Made by a program: the position numbers and the translations under genes. A stretch of DNA of 50,778 nt, taken from positions 1 to 50,778 of the IMG/VR virus record IMGVR_UViG_3300036806_000033; one strand, given 5' to 3'. The notes under the pieces are model-generated. The model saw only the letters and a list, made by a program, of their open reading frames with translations, was not told the origin of the DNA and did not search any database. How positions within the stretch are numbered: position 1 is the stretch's first letter; every line of letters begins with the position of its first letter. Origin of the DNA: a virus. This document shows positions 20,716 through 28,581 of the stretch, one piece after another.

Positions 20716-22262
20716 TAGAACTCCACAAGCCGTGTCCCAGTCCTAACTGCTCTAGCAGTAATGCGTATTGCAAATGGGATGACGGACACGGCTACTGTTT
20801 CTCCTGCCATTCATTCTTCAAACCAAATGGTGATAGGAGCAACGATCCACAATACACTTACGAGTACCTTCCATGGCGTGGAGTCACCAAAGAGAGCTTC
20901 GAATTCTATGGTGTTAAAACTAAGATAGCACCTAATGGTGAACCTCTGGCGATTGGTTTTCCTTATCCAAATAGCAGTGTCAAACATCGCTACTTAGATA
21001 AGAAAGACTTTCGCTGGTCTGGTGATGTCCAGCCAGGGTTGTTTGGTATGAATAAGTTCACTCCAGGCGCCTCCAAATACATCACCATCACAGAAGGAGA
21101 GTTAGATGCTATCTCACTCAGACAAGCCTTACTTGACGGAAGAGGATTTGGTGGAACCCAAACGCCCCAGTCGTCTACGACGGATTTTCACGTCGTCTCC
21201 GTCTCTTCTGCTTCTAGCGCAGTTAGGGATTGTACTAGTGCTCGATCCTGGCTTGACCAATACGAGCGCATACTTCTCTGCTTTGATGAGGACGCCGTCG
21301 GGCTTGCTGCTGCAAGACGTGTCGCGACGCTCTTTGATAGTCGTAAAGTCTACCATGTGCGTCTTGGACACCGAAAAGATGCCAATGACTTTCTGCAGGT
21401 AGGTGATCCTGCTGCACTCAAAGAGTTATGGTGGAAAGCAAAGAAGTTCATGCTTGACACCATAACCTCCACCTTCGCAGAAATGCGAGCATGTCTGTTT
21501 ACTCCTGATCCACCATCTATTCCTTTTCCGTGGCAGTCATGGAATAACTCCCTGTATGGCTTACGCCAAGGAGAGAGTTATTTGATTACTGCGTTAGAAG
21601 GAGTTGGAAAGACTGAAGTGATGCACCACCTTGAGCATCACCTGCTTAAGGAGACAGATGCCAATGTCGGATCAATCTTCCTCGAAGAGCCTACTAAAGA
21701 TCATTACAAAGCTATCGCCCGGCTGGAATTACGGCAGCCTGTACATCTCCCGAACAGCGGTGTGGACCGCATTGCAATCGCCGAAGCTGTGGAAAAAGTT
21801 ACTCGGAGGGATGAGCGTCTGTTCGTTCATACTCATCATGGGTCAGACAATCCAGATACTATTCTCGACACCATTCGGTTTCTCGTTACTTCGTGTGACT
21901 GCAAGTATATTCTTTTGGACCACATTGGGATGGCTTGTGTTGGACTCGAAGGAGACTCCGAACGAATAGCGTTAGATTATATGTCCAATCGTTTACAAAT
22001 GATGGTTGTAGAACTAGGTTTTTGTTTAATTGTTGCTAGCCATGTTAACGATTTTGGTGAAACTAGAGGCAGTCGAATGATTGCTAAAGTTGCTAACAAT
22101 CGTATCAACCTGTTTCGTGATGTGAAAAATGGAGAAACTTTCACTCATGTTCACGTTGCAAAAAACCGGTTTGGAAGCAAGACCGGACCACTTCTAGACC
22201 TTTGCTTCAATCTTTCAACCTTCTCTTACACGGAATATCAAGAAAGCCTAAACAATGGTTAA
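20703..22262 (+). CDS. Primase-helicase (T7 gp4-like)
   Basis: This 519-residue replisome enzyme unwinds the fork and makes primers. Domains in order: zinc-binding domain with C11, C16, C32, C35 (YCFSCH); TOPRIM primase with EGELDA (131-136), CFDEDAVG (193-200) and KDANDF (225-230); linker; RecA-like DnaB-type helicase with Walker A ALEGVGKT (297-304), Walker B ILLDHIGM and the sensor LIVASHVND; C-terminal RGSRM near the end. The Walker A has Ala in place of the first Gly. ATG at 20703 is preferred over 20673; the ribosome site is weak and coupling to the upstream gene is likely. Confidence 0.95.
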   Translation: MSKIVELHKPCPSPNCSSSNAYCKWDDGHGYCFSCHSFFKPNGDRSNDPQYTYEYLPWRGVTKESFEFYGVKTKIAPNGEPLAIGFPYPNSSVKHRYLDKKDFRWSGDVQPGLFGMNKFTPGASKYITITEGELDAISLRQALLDGRGFGGTQTPQSSTTDFHVVSVSSASSAVRDCTSARSWLDQYERILLCFDEDAVGLAAARRVATLFDSRKVYHVRLGHRKDANDFLQVGDPAALKELWWKAKKFMLDTITSTFAEMRACLFTPDPPSIPFPWQSWNNSLYGLRQGESYLITALEGVGKTEVMHHLEHHLLKETDANVGSIFLEEPTKDHYKAIARLELRQPVHLPNSGVDRIAIAEAVEKVTRRDERLFVHTHHGSDNPDTILDTIRFLVTSCDCKYILLDHIGMACVGLEGDSERIALDYMSNRLQMMVVELGFCLIVASHVNDFGETRGSRMIAKVANNRINLFRDVKNGETFTHVHVAKNRFGSKTGPLLDLCFNLSTFSYTEYQESLNNG

Positions 22263-22280
22263 AATGGGAGAAAAACCGTC

Positions 22281-22718
22281 GTGCCAAAGATAACCGTCTA
22301 TAACAATGCTGATAAACCCCACAAGGGTCGCATTAAGAACTGGACACAATTAGCAACAGAAGGAAACATCATCTGCGGTTTCTACGTAGACCATCCAGAT
22401 TTCAAAAACAAATGGGGGCACACAAGTTCTATCAAGCATATAGCTGAACCAAACCAGTTCGGCTATCGTGAACTTGAAACTAAGAATTCCAGATATACTC
22501 TCGTAGGTAAAGAACTGACCTGGGAAGAGTATGTAAAGGTCCGGCAACAATTGGAAAGTGATCAACATGCTAAAGCGTATAAGTTACTTTCCCCCGATCC
22601 CCGGCCTACACCTGTTCAAACAGTTCTCCAACCAACCAATAACAAATCGAAAAAACTTAATGACAAACCTTATTACTCCAAAAAAACCCAACCTCGTCCT
22701 ATTAACGGGCGGAACTGA
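22281..22718 (+). CDS. Replication-cluster protein, 145 aa, GTG start
   Basis: The GTG at 22281 follows GGGAGAAAAACCGTC. The protein begins with PKITVYNNADKPHKGRIKNW; the middle has GFYVDHPDFKNKWGHTSS and YRELETKNSRYTLVG, and the end is Pro/Lys-rich and disordered (KKLNDKPYYSKKTQPRP). It overlaps the following ORF. It may be a small replication accessory protein; no family recognised. Confidence 0.6.
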   Translation: MPKITVYNNADKPHKGRIKNWTQLATEGNIICGFYVDHPDFKNKWGHTSSIKHIAEPNQFGYRELETKNSRYTLVGKELTWEEYVKVRQQLESDQHAKAYKLLSPDPRPTPVQTVLQPTNNKSKKLNDKPYYSKKTQPRPINGRN

Positions 22719-22998
22719 TGGCGATGGAGATTATCTTACTCCACTGCCAATAGGTACAAAGTTCCTTGCCAAAAAGGAATCGTCCATGTTAGGATACGAC
22801 TTACAGATGTGGACGGTAGTAAACAAGAGTAGACGTTCTCGTTTGCTTACTATTGGTGGACAACCACTCTGGGTACAACCATTTGATTTTTGTCAAAAGA
22901 ATAAACTGATTGAGGTATTAGATGATAATTGGACCGATAGACCGAGAGACTTGGAACCTGCTACGGCAGATCAACACAAGCTTGACGTGGATGCGTAA
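22660..22998 (+). CDS. Replication-cluster protein, 112 aa
   Basis: I chose the ATG at 22660 (MTNLITPKKPNLVLLTGGTD); the track-length start at 22558 would overlap the previous gene by 160 nt. Middle: LGYDLQMWTVVNKSRRSRLL and GGQPLWVQPFDFCQ, a small beta domain; the C-terminus is acidic. The ribosome site is weak. Function unknown. Confidence 0.55.
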   Translation: MTNLITPKKPNLVLLTGGTDGDGDYLTPLPIGTKFLAKKESSMLGYDLQMWTVVNKSRRSRLLTIGGQPLWVQPFDFCQKNKLIEVLDDNWTDRPRDLEPATADQHKLDVDA

Positions 22999-23080
22999 TC
23001 AACCTACTAGCAGATGGGATATATGTATTGAAAAAGAAGGTGCTATTTATGAAGAATTGAAACAACGGTATGTTGCTTAA
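22991..23080 (+). CDS. Micro-protein before the polymerase, 29 aa
   Basis: It reads MRNQPTSRWDICIEKEGAIY and ends KQRYVA. The stop overlaps the polymerase ATG (TAATG), so its translation may set polymerase levels by coupling. Short length limits confidence. Confidence 0.5.
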   Translation: MRNQPTSRWDICIEKEGAIYEELKQRYVA

Positions 23081-25062
23081 TGCGATTAATAATTGACGTT
23101 GAGGCAAACTCTCTTGACAATCCTACTAAGATATGGTGCATTGTAACGAAAGACCTGGACACAGGAGTCGTCGATGTTTATCGCAATCTTACTGAGGATG
23201 CAAACGAGGCTGCTAGGTTCAAAGCCGTCTGGGATCAAAGACCTATTCTTATTGGCCATAATGTACTTGGTTGGGACTTTGATAATCTTGGGCGTTTGCT
23301 TAACCTTAATCTCGACGATATTGATGATCGCACGATTGATACACTGATACTTTCAAAATTGGTGGACTATCCGCGTGATGGCCACAGCATTGAAAGTTAC
23401 GGTGTTGAGTTCGGCTTTGAGAAGTTGGCATTCACCGACTTCTCTAAGCTGAGCGAAGAAATGGTGACCTATTGCACGCGGGACGTTGAAATATCCGAGA
23501 AGATATTTCTGAAGTATCGTAAGGTAATCAACGATCCCCGGTGGAAGCAATCCATACTCACTGAACATCAATTTCAGTGGCGTGCAGTTAACGCTATGAA
23601 GAGGAATGGATTTGCATTTAATACAGAAAAATGTAAAAAACTTCTTGACAAAGTCACAAAAGAGTTAGAAATTCTCGATGAACAAATCAATAAATTTCCA
23701 CCTATCTGGAAACTTCTAAGCATTGTTACACCTAAAGCTACGAAGTTTGGAACTATTGCTCAAAATTCTCTTCCCAAAATTTGGAGAAGCAGAACATGCG
23801 AATTAACAGTTGGTGTACCATTCGAACATGGTGAATGGATCAAATTCAACCCATCATCTGTTAAGCAAGTAGTAGACCTTCTATGGCAGGCTGGTTGGAA
23901 ACCAGAAGATCGCACTAAGACTGCTATTCTCACTGAGCGTGAGTTAGGGAAACTAGAACGCGACAAATCCAAAGACCAGTCTGCCATAGATCTTCTTAAA
24001 AAAAAGCAAGAGAAATTCAAGAAATATGGTTGGAAGATTAATGAAAATAATCTCCATACTTTACCGAATACTGCCCCTGAGGCAGCGAGAACTCTAGCAC
24101 GTAGAATTCTCGTCGAATCCAGACGCCGAACCCTAACGGAATGGCTCAACCTCGTTAAGGAAACAGGACGTATCCACAGTCAGTTCCAAGGGATCGGCGC
24201 CTGGACCCATCGCATGGCTCATCAGAAGCCAAACATGGCGAACATACCGAACCATTTAGATACTCAAAAAAGAGTTCGGTACTTGGGCGCTGAAATGCGG
24301 TCACTGTTTATATCCCCACGAAAAAGGCTGCTCGTCGGTGTAGATGCTGCGGCAATCCAGCTGCGCATCTTCGCCCATTACATCGACGATGCAGCCTTTA
24401 CTAAAGCCCTTGTTGAAGGTAAAAAGGAGAATAAAAGTGACCCACATTCTCTTAACAAAAACACCCTTGGCAGAGTTTGTAGATCAAGAGATGCAGCTAA
24501 GCGGTACATTTTTGCCTTGTTATTGGGAGCGGGATCCGGTAAGCTTGCCGAGATATTGGAATGTTCAGCTGAAGAAGCGGATGCCGCTCTTCAGAACATT
24601 ATGGAGCGATATACCGGGTTCACTTTTCTTAAACAGTCTACAATACCGGCCGATGCCAAGAGAGGGTGGTTCTATGGTCTTGACGGTCGAAAAGTTAGGA
24701 TACCTGGAGACACCATCAGCGAGAGACGGCACCTTGCTATGTCTGGGTATCTACAAAATGGTGAAGCGGTTATCATGAAGATGGCAACTCTTCTTTGGAT
24801 CAAGTATCTCGAAGAAGAGTTTGCTAAACCAGAGTGGAAAGACATAGACCACAACTGGCTTCTAGTGAATTTAGTTCATGATGAATGGCAAACTGAATGT
24901 GACTATTACATGGATGTTGCACTAAAAATTGCGGAACTGCAAGATAAAGCTTTACAAGACGTTGGTAATATGTTACACCTTAAGTGTCCTTTAGCAGGAA
25001 GCTATCGAGATGAGGATCGTAACGATTACACTATCGGCACGAACTGGAAATTAACACACTAG
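23080..25062 (+). CDS. DNA polymerase, family A (T7-like)
   Basis: This 660-residue replicative polymerase has an N-terminal 3'-5' exonuclease: ExoI IIDVEANS (D6, E8), ExoII GHNVLGWDFD (59-68), ExoIII YCTRD (Y131, D135). The polymerase domain carries motif A VGVDAAAIQLRIF (D422), motif B RDAAKRYIF (R470, K474, F478) and motif C VHDEW (H600, D601, E602). Two key positions differ from the family: the steric-gate Glu of motif A is Gln427, and the O-helix Tyr (Klenow 766, T7 530) is Leu482. All metal-binding Asp residues are present, so it should be active. T7 polymerase is 704 residues; this one is slightly shorter. Confidence 0.97.
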   Translation: MRLIIDVEANSLDNPTKIWCIVTKDLDTGVVDVYRNLTEDANEAARFKAVWDQRPILIGHNVLGWDFDNLGRLLNLNLDDIDDRTIDTLILSKLVDYPRDGHSIESYGVEFGFEKLAFTDFSKLSEEMVTYCTRDVEISEKIFLKYRKVINDPRWKQSILTEHQFQWRAVNAMKRNGFAFNTEKCKKLLDKVTKELEILDEQINKFPPIWKLLSIVTPKATKFGTIAQNSLPKIWRSRTCELTVGVPFEHGEWIKFNPSSVKQVVDLLWQAGWKPEDRTKTAILTERELGKLERDKSKDQSAIDLLKKKQEKFKKYGWKINENNLHTLPNTAPEAARTLARRILVESRRRTLTEWLNLVKETGRIHSQFQGIGAWTHRMAHQKPNMANIPNHLDTQKRVRYLGAEMRSLFISPRKRLLVGVDAAAIQLRIFAHYIDDAAFTKALVEGKKENKSDPHSLNKNTLGRVCRSRDAAKRYIFALLLGAGSGKLAEILECSAEEADAALQNIMERYTGFTFLKQSTIPADAKRGWFYGLDGRKVRIPGDTISERRHLAMSGYLQNGEAVIMKMATLLWIKYLEEEFAKPEWKDIDHNWLLVNLVHDEWQTECDYYMDVALKIAELQDKALQDVGNMLHLKCPLAGSYRDEDRNDYTIGTNWKLTH

Positions 25063-25084
25063 TGTTTCGAAATTAAATTAATTT

Positions 25085-25561
25085 ATGGCTACTAAACAAA
25101 TATATTTAAGCGGTAAATGTAGATATTGTCACATTCACGCTCCTGACAGATTTGGCCACTGGTCAACTATGCTTTACTTAGATGATAAATCTAAAACTAT
25201 CTGGCAACAGTTAAAAGAAGAAGGCATTCAAAACCGTATGAAAACGGATCAAGATGGGGCATTCGTAACACTACGGTGTCCTATCGAAAAGAAGATACGT
25301 GGAACAATGACCAAGATGAACCCAATCCTTGCGATTAAGGATCAAGTTCCTTATATCGGAATGATTGGTGATGGTTCAGATATCACGTGTATGGTTACGG
25401 TATATGACTACCGTAAACCGATCACCAACGAGGCAGGTAAAGCAATTAGATTGTCGGCTATTAAAATAAACAATTTAGTTGAACCTACCTTAAAAGCCTT
25501 ACCTCAAGCGGGTCAAGAGCAGGCTGCGGCGTTGATCGGTCAAGCTGACCCAATCTGGTGA
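25085..25561 (+). CDS. Putative ssDNA-binding protein (T7 gp2.5-type OB fold)
   Basis: The 158-residue protein begins MATKQIYLSGKCRYCHIHAP and has the strand pattern of phage single-strand binding proteins: FGHWSTMLYLDDKS, then GMIGDGSDITCMVTVYDYRK and AIRLSAIKINNLVEP. It directly follows polymerase, where T7-like phages often keep replication accessory genes. Unlike gp2.5 it lacks a strongly acidic C-terminal tail (ends AALIGQADPIW). Assignment is by pattern and neighbourhood. Confidence 0.65.
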   Translation: MATKQIYLSGKCRYCHIHAPDRFGHWSTMLYLDDKSKTIWQQLKEEGIQNRMKTDQDGAFVTLRCPIEKKIRGTMTKMNPILAIKDQVPYIGMIGDGSDITCMVTVYDYRKPITNEAGKAIRLSAIKINNLVEPTLKALPQAGQEQAAALIGQADPIW

Positions 25562-25637
25562 GACTATGGAGTATTATTATAAACTCTATAGGCCAGAATA
25601 TATCACTGTAACAATCAGTGATCCAAAGGAGAGTACC

Positions 25638-25826
25638 ATGAGTAAAACCTACGAGACTGTAAAGTGGCGTGTCGCATATAACGAGTTTGACACGTTCGAA
25701 GAAGCTAAGACTGACGCTGACAAGCGAGCTCTGAAAGATTGGGAAGATGTCCCTGTCTGGAAGACCGTTGGTGTGGCAAGGTCTGCCTTCGCGCCTACCG
25801 CAGTTACCTGGACTGACCTCCAGTAA
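25638..25826 (+). CDS. Small protein, 62 aa
   Basis: The ATG at 25638 follows AAAGGAGAGTACC; the in-frame ATG at 25566 has no site. It begins MSKTYETVKWRVAYNEFDTF, with a mixed helix-strand pattern and many Trp (WRV, DWED, VWKTV). Followed by a terminator. Function unknown. Confidence 0.7.
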   Translation: MSKTYETVKWRVAYNEFDTFEEAKTDADKRALKDWEDVPVWKTVGVARSAFAPTAVTWTDLQ

Positions 25827-25863
25827 CACCGTGGCTTGTTGGTAAAAGTAACCCTCTGTAAAT

Positions 25864-25902
25864 CGAAAGGGCATTAGCGAAAGTTAGTGCCCTTTCGTTT
25901 TC
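25864..25902 (+). terminator. Rho-independent terminator after the replication operon
   Basis: CGAAAGGGCA (25864-25873) pairs perfectly with TGCCCTTTCG (25888-25897), followed by TTTT. It would separate the replication operon from the structured-RNA region unless read through. Confidence 0.9.
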
Positions 25903-25916
25903 CAAAGGAGGAAGGA

Positions 25917-26126
25917 ATGCACGATGATGTCAGATATTACAAACGAGTCTCAGTCTGTGAAAAGGTGGCCATTCAAAAGATGGTCAGCGCAGGAAGAGGA
26001 AGACGGAGACGTGTCAAGACAGTCTTCAAATGGCAGTGTAGACCATCTATTCGCATGATCAATGAGGGTGAGTACCCAATCATGAATGAAATTCAGAAGA
26101 TCTCATATAAATTGACGATCTTCTAA
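25917..26126 (+). CDS. Small basic protein, 69 aa
   Basis: The ATG at 25917 follows AAAGGAGGAAGGA, a very strong ribosome site. It begins MHDDVRYYKRVSVCEKVAIQ and contains GRGRRRRVKTVFKWQ, an Arg-rich nucleic-acid-binding-like patch. It is the last gene before the 2-kb RNA region, only 4 nt away, so it could bind that RNA; this is inference. Confidence 0.7.
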   Translation: MHDDVRYYKRVSVCEKVAIQKMVSAGRGRRRRVKTVFKWQCRPSIRMINEGEYPIMNEIQKISYKLTIF

Positions 26127-26130
26127 CGAA

Positions 26131-26268
26131 GTAACCCCGGTAGTCCTGGCAGTATTTGTGTGCTTTTATGCACTGGCCCTGATGACTGGCGCCAGCCTAA
26201 GTCGTCCTAGGCAAAGGAGTGTAGTTGTAGCTGGATGCGCTCTATACGCACAAGGACGCCGGGGTTAC
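26131..26268 (+). ncRNA. 138-nt multibranched domain opening the RNA region
   Basis: The ends pair over ten bases (26131-26140 with 26259-26268), then after a small internal loop over five more (GTCCT 26143-26147 with AGGAC 26253-26257). Inside are GTGC/GCAC, a CTGGCGCCAG palindrome suited to kissing or dimer contacts, GCCTA/TAGGC and TGCG/CGCA. It looks like an independent folding domain. Confidence 0.7.
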
Positions 26269-27280
26269 ACTAATTCAGTTTAGGAACTGCGAAGACTGGT
26301 GAGCATTCAGCCACCGACTAGTGGTTACCTAATCCCGAGAATACCTTCACGACTATGTTAGCCAGATCACGGTCACGGTATCAGCCAGTTGTGATGCCCG
26401 CTGTCCAGTGTTGTCCAATGTAGTGCTGAGTGCGAAGATTTCTCGGCCTACCGAACCCATGGGTACGTATTAAGACCTAGATCGGCACGCGTATGTATGG
26501 CTGAAGTAGGGTGCACTCATCTGAGTGTGATGTAGGGGTGCGATCCCGCCCGTCTTGTATCCCGTGCGGTACGATGGAGGCTAAAAAGTAACTGCATTCG
26601 GGAATAGGAAAGGCCTGCTCTCCGCAGGCTATGGCAAACAGTGAGGACGTGCAGCAGGTGTTCAAAAGACAAGCCAGATAGACGTGAAAGGCGGTGAATG
26701 CCTCTAGTCAATGTGATCCTGGTAACTAGTCTTAGTAATCTTCCTAGATTTTGACAGATACAGGGCCGATTGTGCAGTTAGCCCTGCCCGTTTGGAAACG
26801 GCTGTCTTAATCATGCAGGTTCGATCCCTGCCAGTGGTGTGTAACCGCTGTGGCGTAAAAAGTCGGGGACAAGTTTGTGGTGATCCAAACACTGGCTAGT
26901 TTGGCCCCCCTAGGCAACCGTAAGGAAGATAGCATCGGCAATAAAAGTTCAAACATGAACAGGAGATCATCCCAGTCGACTGAAAACTGTCCCATGGTGA
27001 ATGGATTACAGAAAGATTGTCGACGACTCACCTTAGTAATGGATGAATGAACAAGACAAGCACGGACAAGTAAGGGTTATCCCTCGGAAATCTCATCTTC
27101 ATGAGATACCTAAGATGCTAAAAGAGCAACAGTCCATACTCGACACGGTGCCCGAAAAGGCCTTTCACCAAGAGGATTTATCCCCACCACATTAAGTGGA
27201 GTGGACTAACGTCCGCTTTAATATTGTGGACATGGATGTGCAGCTTTCATCGGGGCAGGAGACTGCTCAAACCCTGGACA

Positions 27281-27374
27281 CGCGCTAAGGGCTGAAACGA
27301 TGTTAAGTGCTCTCCTCAGTCAGTAGACCTGTTAAAAGGTTAAGGTATTGTAGGTTCGAACCCTACCAGCGCGA
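27281..27374 (+). ncRNA. tRNA-like module
   Basis: A canonical T-arm (GTAGG-TTCGAAC-CCTAC, 27350-27366) is followed by CAGCGCG, which pairs with CGCGCTA at 27281-27287 over six of seven positions; A follows at the discriminator place and CCA is not encoded. The D and anticodon arms do not fit a normal tRNA: ACCT/AGGT surrounds a GTTAAA loop, and spacing is wrong. I call it tRNA-like and not a functional tRNA. Confidence 0.5.
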
Positions 27375-27587
27375 ATGCTGATCGCTGACTTAGTATGTGA
27401 GATGGCTCGATCTAGCAACATCTAGGGAGCTTGGGTGAAACCAAGTGTCATTCAGTCTGAATAACTGAATGTTGTGGGAGTGATGAACCATCCGTGGCTT
27501 ATGACTGATCTGCTGTAGGATAATGCTCTAGTTAAATGCTTCGTAATTGGACGATGTCATGAACTGGAAAGCAAGCCCTGAAACAAA

Positions 27588-27633
27588 CTTTGGTGTATAA
27601 TAACGTTCCTCAGGTGGAATAGGAAAACCAAAG
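27588..27633 (+). ncRNA. Nested hairpin within the RNA region
   Basis: CTTTGGT (27588-27594) pairs with ACCAAAG (27627-27633) and encloses TTCCT/AGGAA (27606-27610 with 27621-27625). All 12 pairs are Watson-Crick. Confidence 0.65.
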
Positions 27634-27682
27634 CAAAAGTACCAATACCCCGTTAACTCCGCAGTGAAGTGAAGAACTAGCT

Positions 27683-27780
27683 GATGGGGATAAGAGGCTC
27701 CAGTAGCGTAAGTAGTCTGCCAAGAAAGCTGATCCCAATGTACATGATCAGTGACGGTGATGCGTTTGTACCACCCCATC
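27683..27780 (+). ncRNA. 98-nt closed domain within the RNA region
   Basis: GATGGGG (27683-27689) pairs with CCCCATC (27774-27780), with AGC/GCT pairs continuing outside a single mismatch. Inside, CTGATC (27729-27734) pairs with GATCAG (27746-27751). Confidence 0.6.
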
Positions 27781-28122
27781 TGCTACGAATAGAGGAGCAG
27801 TATAAAAGGTGTGGGAGCTAAATGTGAGATACCGTGTAGGCACGAAACGTGAAAGATAGGCCCTCCTTTACGGGCTGACTTAACCAAAGGAAGAAAATAA
27901 AGATGCCTGAGATGACATAGGAGCCATTCTAGCGGCTATTCACCTTCATCTTTAGCATAATAAAACTTCCTCGCGACTCCAAAGCACGCCAGATTAGCGT
28001 ACACTAGGAGCTAGAAGCGTGTCAGAAGTATTCAGGCTGGTAGTTTCCCAGTTCTGTCGAAAATGGCATTGGTAGCGAGAACGTTAAGTCTCGCTAAATT
28101 CCTCAAACGGAAGGAGATGAAA

Positions 28123-28191
28123 ATGGGCATCACTCTGGACATGCGAGATGAGATAACTGTTAAACAACCTTGGAGCACGGGTCCGCCTTAA
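28123..28191 (+). CDS. 22-aa ORF with a strong ribosome site (leader peptide candidate)
   Basis: GGAAGGAGATGAAA precedes ATG; the peptide is MGITLDMRDEITVKQPWSTG plus two Pro. It lies immediately after the RNA region and before hairpins that precede the gene at 28273. A Pro-Pro end may stall ribosomes, so a leader-peptide role is plausible. Confidence 0.45.
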   Translation: MGITLDMRDEITVKQPWSTGPP

Positions 28192-28194
28192 GAT

Positions 28195-28249
28195 GCTGCG
28201 CGCGTAGAACATGCCGCAGCGGGGGAGGAGGCTTAACAGCCACTCCCCC
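28195..28249 (+). promoter_or_regulatory. Two hairpins upstream of the membrane gene
   Basis: GCTGCG/CGCAGC (28195-28220), then GGGGGAG (28221-28227) with CTCCCCC (28243-28249) enclosing GGCT-taac-AGCC. The pair follows a short ORF, an arrangement known from attenuators, although no T-run is present. Confidence 0.55.
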
Positions 28250-28272
28250 CACATTCATAGGAGACTGTCGAC

Positions 28273-28581
28273 ATGAACCAACCAATCATCATAGTTCCTG
28301 GGGGACAAGGCGGGGGATACAACAATCACCCTCGTCCACCGAGACGAAGGAAGAACAGAGCTGACAAAAAAGCTGACTCTGAAAAAGAAAAGAAAAAAAA
28401 GGAAGCTGAAACTAAAAAACAGTTGCGTTTGCGTATATTTTATGCTATAAGCATTTTTGTTCTCCCACTATTCGGCATTTCTGCCGCATTCGTTCTCCTC
28501 GCCGTTGGATTAGGTGCAGTTAAACTCACAGAGATTTCTGCATATCTCCTACGACTCATAGTTAATCAATCAGCACATTGA
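28273..28581 (+). CDS. Membrane protein with charged N-terminus, 102 aa
   Basis: It begins MNQPIIIVPGGQGGGYNNHP, continues with a highly basic stretch (RRRKNRADKKADSEKEKKKK), then a hydrophobic region at about 54-95 that could hold two spans (IFYAISIFVLPLFGISAAFV). TAGGAGACTGTCGAC precedes the ATG. The stop overlaps the exonuclease TTG. Function unknown. Confidence 0.7.
   Translation: MNQPIIIVPGGQGGGYNNHPRPPRRRKNRADKKADSEKEKKKKEAETKKQLRLRIFYAISIFVLPLFGISAAFVLLAVGLGAVKLTEISAYLLRLIVNQSAH

Larger units (their letters stand above)
26131..28094 (+). ncRNA. Giant structured non-coding RNA region (about 2 kb)
   Basis: No ORF here has a ribosome site; the longest frames run on the opposite strand. 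Instead there are many perfect helices on the plus strand: GTAACCCCGG with CCGGGGTTAC (26131/26259), GCCTGC-tctcc-GCAGGC (26613-26629), ATCTCAT-cttc-ATGAGAT (27090-27107), AGTGGAC-taac-GTCCGCT (27200-27217), CTTGG/CCAAG (27430-27445), CATTCAGT/ACTGAATG (27449-27471), CTTTGGT/ACCAAAG (27588/27627), GATGGGG/CCCCATC (27683/27774), TAAAGATG/CATCTTTA (27898/27947) and GCGAGA/TCTCGC (28075-28094). G-U pairs favour the plus strand. It may hold one or several RNAs; resemblance to GOLLD or ROOL ornate phage RNAs is by size and context only. Confidence 0.75.

Noticed and set aside
26815-26831. T-arm-like hairpin as part of a complete tRNA
   Set aside because: The following bases (CAGTGG) pair with CCGCTG just downstream and not with any upstream acceptor strand; no complete cloverleaf could be drawn.
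27329-27345. Anticodon arm of tRNA-Asn around CTGTTAA
   Set aside because: The loop bases match but the stem flanking the seven-base loop does not pair, so a functional tRNA-Asn is not supported.
27528-27779. 83-residue leftward ORF in the RNA region
   Set aside because: No ribosome site, opposite to all nearby genes, and it covers perfect plus-strand helices.
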